From IMG/VR virus record IMGVR_UViG_3300046007_003204, positions 1 to 31,118 of that record: DNA of 31,118 bases; one strand, written 5' to 3'. This document shows, piece by piece, positions 27,764-31,118 of this stretch (positions within the stretch are counted from its first letter, which is position 1; each line of letters opens with the position of its first letter). The notes below the pieces were generated by a model. The model made no database searches. It saw only the letters and a program-made list of their open reading frames with translations, and was not told the origin of the DNA. Position numbers and translations under genes: made by a program. The DNA is from a virus.

Positions 27764-29583
27764 GATGCTTTTCTTTTATCTGCGATTCTAGAACCTTTGA
27801 CCCTTCGGTCATATTTCGCGTAATCATTCGGATGAACTGAAAACTCCGGAGCTTTCTGAAAATCGTCCATAAACTTATTCGATTTCTTCAAATACCTACC
27901 AACAAGCTCCTTAGAAATCTCGTTGATTTCTATAGATTCTTTCAGAGTCTTTTCGTGCGTCCGGATGATGTGTTGAACAGCGGATTCGTGAGCAGAACCG
28001 GAAATTCTATCCTGGTTGAAACTCTTCTTCGCCCTGGTTCCGTAATGGAGTGCGACGTGAGTCGGATATCCTAGAGCAATCGCACCGATTTGCTTGTCCT
28101 TATGATTGACAAAAGTCATCGGGCCAGCAGGTGTTTTCTGAGTGTGAATCATGTAATCACCACGACGGTCTTCTTGTTCGTAGATGATCGATTCTTTCTG
28201 GAAGTTCTTCTGATTGTCAGGATTACCGCCTTCTAGATCTTGCGGATTTTTCGGCTGAGCATCATCCTTCTTCTTTTCAGGATTTTTGTCGGTCGAGTCT
28301 TTGTTCGCATTCAGAATCTTCGATGCGATCAGACCGATTGCTTCAGTTGCAGATTCGATCGCATCCTTGATTTCTGAGTCAAACGCTCCCGTCTCATCGA
28401 TCTCCGCAAAGACTTCTGCAGCTTGAAGCGCAATGGTCTCGAGTTGCGGCTTGATTTCGGATCCAGAGATTCCAGAATCGACATTCTGCTGATCAGAATC
28501 ATCCTCTTGATCATCTTCATCTTTTTCCTCGGTGTCATCATTTTCATCCTGATCTTCGGGTTGTTCATCTTGATTTTCAGTATCGTCCTGATCTTCGTTC
28601 TCGTCGTCTTCTTCCGGTTCTTCCTTGGGCTCTTTTTTCTTTGGCGGGAAGGCTTCGTTTAGAGATTCAATCAGCTCGGCAAGAGATTGGACGAATTCTT
28701 CATTTTTGGGATTATCTCTGGTATAATCATGGTGAACCTGATCGACGTAATCCGAAAAACTTTTTGCACCGAGATGCTTCTTCGCGGCGGCATTCATATG
28801 ATCAATCGCGTCATACTCGTGAATACCATGATGCTTTTTTAGTCTATGAACGATTGCGTCGTAGCCATCTGAATCGGGATAGTGGTTTCCGACTTCAGCA
28901 GCGATATGATGAGCAACATGTAGATGTAGATTAGCTTGTTTTTCTTTATGAGCAGCTTTCATTTTAGCAGCGGTATTTTTCACCCAGGCTTTATCTGCTT
29001 CTCGTTTGGCTTTAGCTTTGGCTCTATTTTCCGCAGCCATCTTCGCGAACACAGAAGATTCATCCAGAACATCCTCACGAAGTCCAGTGAAGGCTTTCTT
29101 GATTGTGTTCATATAGGCCGGAAGCTCGACCATTCCGATTACTGCGAGAGGGTTGTTATCCGGCTTTGCGTCTTGGTCGGCTGATCTCGATTTGTCTTTC
29201 TGAGTCTTTCCAGAAAACTGATCGTCAGGAATACCGGCTTGCGTGTACTTCTTGATCTTGTGTTGCATCCAGAAGGCTTTTTCAGCAGGAGCTTTTGGCT
29301 CGTAATACTTCTTGGTTTCGTCTTCGACTGCTTCGTTAACAGTTTCAAAATCGTCGTGTTTATGCGTACCATGACCAGCAAGATAAACAATATGGGTGCT
29401 TGAACCGTGCTTCGGATGGTTCACACCAACTTTCCAAGTTCCCTTAACATGAGGATCCGGGATTGCCTTCTGGATATGTTCGGCTTTGTGAATCGACATA
29501 TCGGCTAGAGCCTTTTTTGCACCCTCCGCCGAGTCTTCGTATTTCGTAGTTCCGTGAATAGGATGGTTTTTGTAATTCGCCAT
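27760..29583 (-). CDS. Large multidomain prohead-core/internal head protein at the gp68 position
   Basis: 607 residues, lying between the gp67-position gene and the protease, where T4 has the 141-residue core protein gp68. Visible parts are an N-terminal His/Lys-rich domain (KVGVNHPKHGSSTHIVYLAG), an Ala/Lys-rich helix (AAENRAKAKAKREADKAW), a His-rich helical domain (about 205-295), a very acidic stretch (about 320-368, mostly Asp/Glu/Gln), a helical segment, a second folded part (GDYMIHTQKTPAGPMTFVNH) and a C-terminal NEISKELVGRYLKKSNKF...RIADKRK motif seen in other phage virion proteins. It may be processed into pieces by gp21 and packed inside the head. Confidence 0.6.
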   Translation of the reverse strand: MANYKNHPIHGTTKYEDSAEGAKKALADMSIHKAEHIQKAIPDPHVKGTWKVGVNHPKHGSSTHIVYLAGHGTHKHDDFETVNEAVEDETKKYYEPKAPAEKAFWMQHKIKKYTQAGIPDDQFSGKTQKDKSRSADQDAKPDNNPLAVIGMVELPAYMNTIKKAFTGLREDVLDESSVFAKMAAENRAKAKAKREADKAWVKNTAAKMKAAHKEKQANLHLHVAHHIAAEVGNHYPDSDGYDAIVHRLKKHHGIHEYDAIDHMNAAAKKHLGAKSFSDYVDQVHHDYTRDNPKNEEFVQSLAELIESLNEAFPPKKKEPKEEPEEDDENEDQDDTENQDEQPEDQDENDDTEEKDEDDQEDDSDQQNVDSGISGSEIKPQLETIALQAAEVFAEIDETGAFDSEIKDAIESATEAIGLIASKILNANKDSTDKNPEKKKDDAQPKNPQDLEGGNPDNQKNFQKESIIYEQEDRRGDYMIHTQKTPAGPMTFVNHKDKQIGAIALGYPTHVALHYGTRAKKSFNQDRISGSAHESAVQHIIRTHEKTLKESIEINEISKELVGRYLKKSNKFMDDFQKAPEFSVHPNDYAKYDRRVKGSRIADKRKAS

Positions 29584-29744
29584 TAGTCCTCATTCCCAGA
29601 AGAATACACAGCAGCGATTTCTTGTTCTTTATTTGCGACTAGATAGTTGGTTCTGATAGTCATCAGCTCGTCAAATACTGCTGCTAGATTTTCTAGATCC
29701 TTAGAAGCTGCGGTATCTACGATATCAGTGAGTTCTGCTGGCAT
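29583..29744 (-). CDS. 67: Small prohead core protein at the gp67 position, 53 aa
   Basis: ATG at 29744; the TAA overlaps the next ATG (TAATG). The sequence runs PAELTDIVDTAASKDLENLA and then FDELMTIRTNYLVANKEQEI, an acidic amphipathic helix of about the size and place of T4 gp67 (80 residues), which lies between portal and core genes. A late motif stands 25 bases upstream. Identity rests mainly on position. Confidence 0.6.
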   Translation of the reverse strand: MPAELTDIVDTAASKDLENLAAVFDELMTIRTNYLVANKEQEIAAVYSSGNED

Positions 29745-29767
29745 TTCAATAAAAATCCTTTTACTAT

Positions 29768-31118
29768 CTATTTAGAATATTCAGGCGGCACAATCTTATC
29801 AGGTAATTCCTGCTGATCCGGTGGAACTTCTGGATTGTTCAGATCAGTAGGATCTGGAGTTTCACCAGTATCGAAGTCTTGATAGGTCGGATTTTCATCA
29901 GACAGTTCTTTCTCTGCCTTGATCTCAGCCATCATTCTAGAGATTTCTTCTTTGTTCATTTTCAGAACATTCTCTTGCAACCAGACTTTCGAGAAGTATT
30001 TACCTTCGTATGAATCTAGCTGAGTAAGAAGTTCAGCACGTTCGGCCCAAAGTTCGGAGTTCTTGAATTCAGCATAGTAGTTATCCCGAACAAACTCGAA
30101 CCAAATCTTATCTTTGTAATCGTTCTCCCAATCTTCCTTGGTTAGAACACCCTTCAGAATGAGTTGAGTTCCTAGAATATCTACAAACAATCCGCAGAAA
30201 CGAACACGAATACGGTCGATGAATTTCTGGAAATCTAGCTCGTCGCGGGTAATCTCTGATCCCCGACCGACGTTGAATGGAGTTGAAGAATCATTCAGAC
30301 GCGATCCAGGAATGTTGAGAGATTCGTAGAGCTTACCTTTGAAATAGTTAACATCCGAAAGCTCGCCGAGGTTTTGACCAGCAGGAAGAGTCTCGATAGT
30401 CGTACCCTGATTTCCACGTTTCGGGAACCAGAAGTCTTCGTACATGGTTTGGAATTTACGATCGTCGCGAATCTCTCCGGTTTTTGCATCGTAGACTAGA
30501 CGATTCTTTTGCTTAGTCATCATGTCCTGAACATACTGTTCAGCTTTTTGTTTTGGTAGCTGACCTACTTCGACGTTGAAGATACGACGTTCAGCTGCTC
30601 TCGATACACGGTAAATGACGGTCGCATCTTCCAACATGTTGAGCATGTTCAGAGGCTTGATGGCCTTATGCAACCAGCCGATAGTCAATTGTCCAGTAGA
30701 ATCTAGTAGTCCAGATGTGACTTGAGCGATAGTTTCGGGTGCAACCTTGATACCAGAATTTGTGTTTCCGATTCCGGTCGTGTTAGTCTTTTGATTCCCG
30801 AAACCTTTTTCATTGAAGATATAGAAGGTATCGCCTGGTTCTTGAACGACTAGGCGTCCTGATCTAACAGGCTTGTAGGTTCTGACTTTACGAAGTTTAC
30901 GAGGATCTACATATCGAAGTTCTTTGAGTCCGGCTTTAGGATCATTCGCATCAATGACTTTCTGGTAGTTCAATCTTCCGTCGACATAGAATCTTTGGAA
31001 AATATCATAGCCATACTGATTGAGTTTCAGAAGATCAGAGACGGTTCTCCATTCTCTCTTGATCGCATCCTGAATTTTAGAAGAGGCGTTCAGCGCATCG
31101 AGTTGAATCTCGCAATCT
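29768..31118 (-). CDS. 20: Portal protein, gp20-like (5' end cut by window edge)
   Basis: The frame is open to the window end, giving 449 C-terminal residues; the TTG at 30973 is internal. VSDLLKLNQYGYDIFQRFYVDGRLNYQKVID (in short blocks), then GLKELRYVDPRKLRKVR, VYRVSRAAERRIFNVEVGQLPKQKAEQYV and FPKRGNQGTTIETLPAGQNLGEL in short blocks are the gp20 hallmarks. T4 gp20 has 524 residues, so about 75 are missing. It forms the dodecameric DNA gate of the head. The C-terminal tail contains PPDQQELPDKIVPPEYS, related to the scaffold ELPG motifs. Confidence 0.93.
   Translation of the reverse strand, partial: DCEIQLDALNASSKIQDAIKREWRTVSDLLKLNQYGYDIFQRFYVDGRLNYQKVIDANDPKAGLKELRYVDPRKLRKVRTYKPVRSGRLVVQEPGDTFYIFNEKGFGNQKTNTTGIGNTNSGIKVAPETIAQVTSGLLDSTGQLTIGWLHKAIKPLNMLNMLEDATVIYRVSRAAERRIFNVEVGQLPKQKAEQYVQDMMTKQKNRLVYDAKTGEIRDDRKFQTMYEDFWFPKRGNQGTTIETLPAGQNLGELSDVNYFKGKLYESLNIPGSRLNDSSTPFNVGRGSEITRDELDFQKFIDRIRVRFCGLFVDILGTQLILKGVLTKEDWENDYKDKIWFEFVRDNYYAEFKNSELWAERAELLTQLDSYEGKYFSKVWLQENVLKMNKEEISRMMAEIKAEKELSDENPTYQDFDTGETPDPTDLNNPEVPPDQQELPDKIVPPEYSK
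29769..29776 (-). promoter_or_regulatory. Late-type promoter overlapping the portal stop codon
   Basis: The minus strand reads TATTCTAAATAGATAG; TCTAAATA overlaps the last portal codons and its TAG stop, 25 bases before the ATG of the gp67-position gene. Confidence 0.55.

Noticed and set aside
28423-28662. Very hydrophobic plus-strand ORF resembling a membrane protein
   Set aside because: It is the antisense of the Asp/Glu-rich stretch of the core protein; GAT/GAA codons read as Ile/Phe/Leu on the opposite strand.
1-31118. CRISPR arrays, insertion sequences, integrase or attachment sites
   Set aside because: No regularly spaced repeats, transposase-like ORFs or integrase motifs were seen; the gene content is that of a lytic T4-like phage.

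Overview
The window is part of the genome of a T4-superfamily myovirus. The evidence is the minus-strand head block in T4 order: portal (gp20), small core protein (gp67 position), large core protein (gp68 position), prohead protease (gp21), scaffold (gp22), major capsid (gp23). A second minus-strand block holds a T4 baseplate-hub (gp26-type) gene. The host is probably an alphaproteobacterium, possibly rhizobial. The best sign is a circularly permuted (two-piece) tmRNA gene, the architecture typical of that class. Dense packing, ATGA/TAATG start-stop overlaps, several TTG/GTG starts, three tRNA genes and no insertion sequences or CRISPR also fit a lytic phage.

Layout. 1-4005 (+): a DNA-base hypermodification cluster with a truncated TET/JBP dioxygenase, a cupin, a dNTP pyrophosphohydrolase-like protein, a large helical thymine-hypermodification-type (aGPT-PPlase/AADT-like) protein and a TET-associated-type glycosyltransferase. 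4072-6063 (+): small unknown genes, two of them membrane peptides. 6191-9138 (+): a myo-inositol-phosphate-synthase-like enzyme, a HAD phosphatase, a tandem pair of related 110-residue proteins and a P-loop kinase resembling base-modifying kinases. 9211-9381 (+): a small membrane protein. 9382-9996 (-): a lone ADP-ribosyltransferase-like gene. 10060-17344 (+): RlaP-type nucleotidyltransferase, permuted tmRNA, PD-(D/E)XK nuclease, PhoH ATPase, ATP-dependent DNA ligase, a zinc metallopeptidase, zinc-ribbon proteins, two tRNAs and many small unknowns. 17341-20023 (-): tail genes. 20097-24552 (+): strongly expressed small early genes, a third tRNA, an AT-hook protein and a second nucleotidyltransferase-fold protein. 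24608-31118 (-): head genes, ending in a portal gene cut by the window edge.

Regulation. Two promoter families can be seen. Plus-strand genes have sigma70-like promoters with a TTTACT-like -35, a 16-17 nt spacer and a TATAAT-like -10. Three of these carry an identical ATTGGTTAG exactly six bases after the -10, at the expected transcript 5' end. Head genes, and at least one plus-strand gene, have a TCTAAATA-type motif 25-50 bases upstream of the start, which looks like a variant of the T4 late promoter TATAAATA. Other regulatory candidates are a compact three-way-junction RNA with a six-codon leader ORF between phoH and the next gene, an inverted repeat in the inositol-synthase leader, and a palindrome over the -35 of the divergent promoter at 20032.

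Most interesting hypothesis: oxidised and hypermodified genomic bases (TET/JBP, helical transferase-like protein, glycosyltransferase, kinase) may be linked to the inositol-synthase/phosphatase pair, which could supply an unusual cyclitol for DNA decoration or act on host inositol metabolism. All family assignments were made by eye, with no database search.
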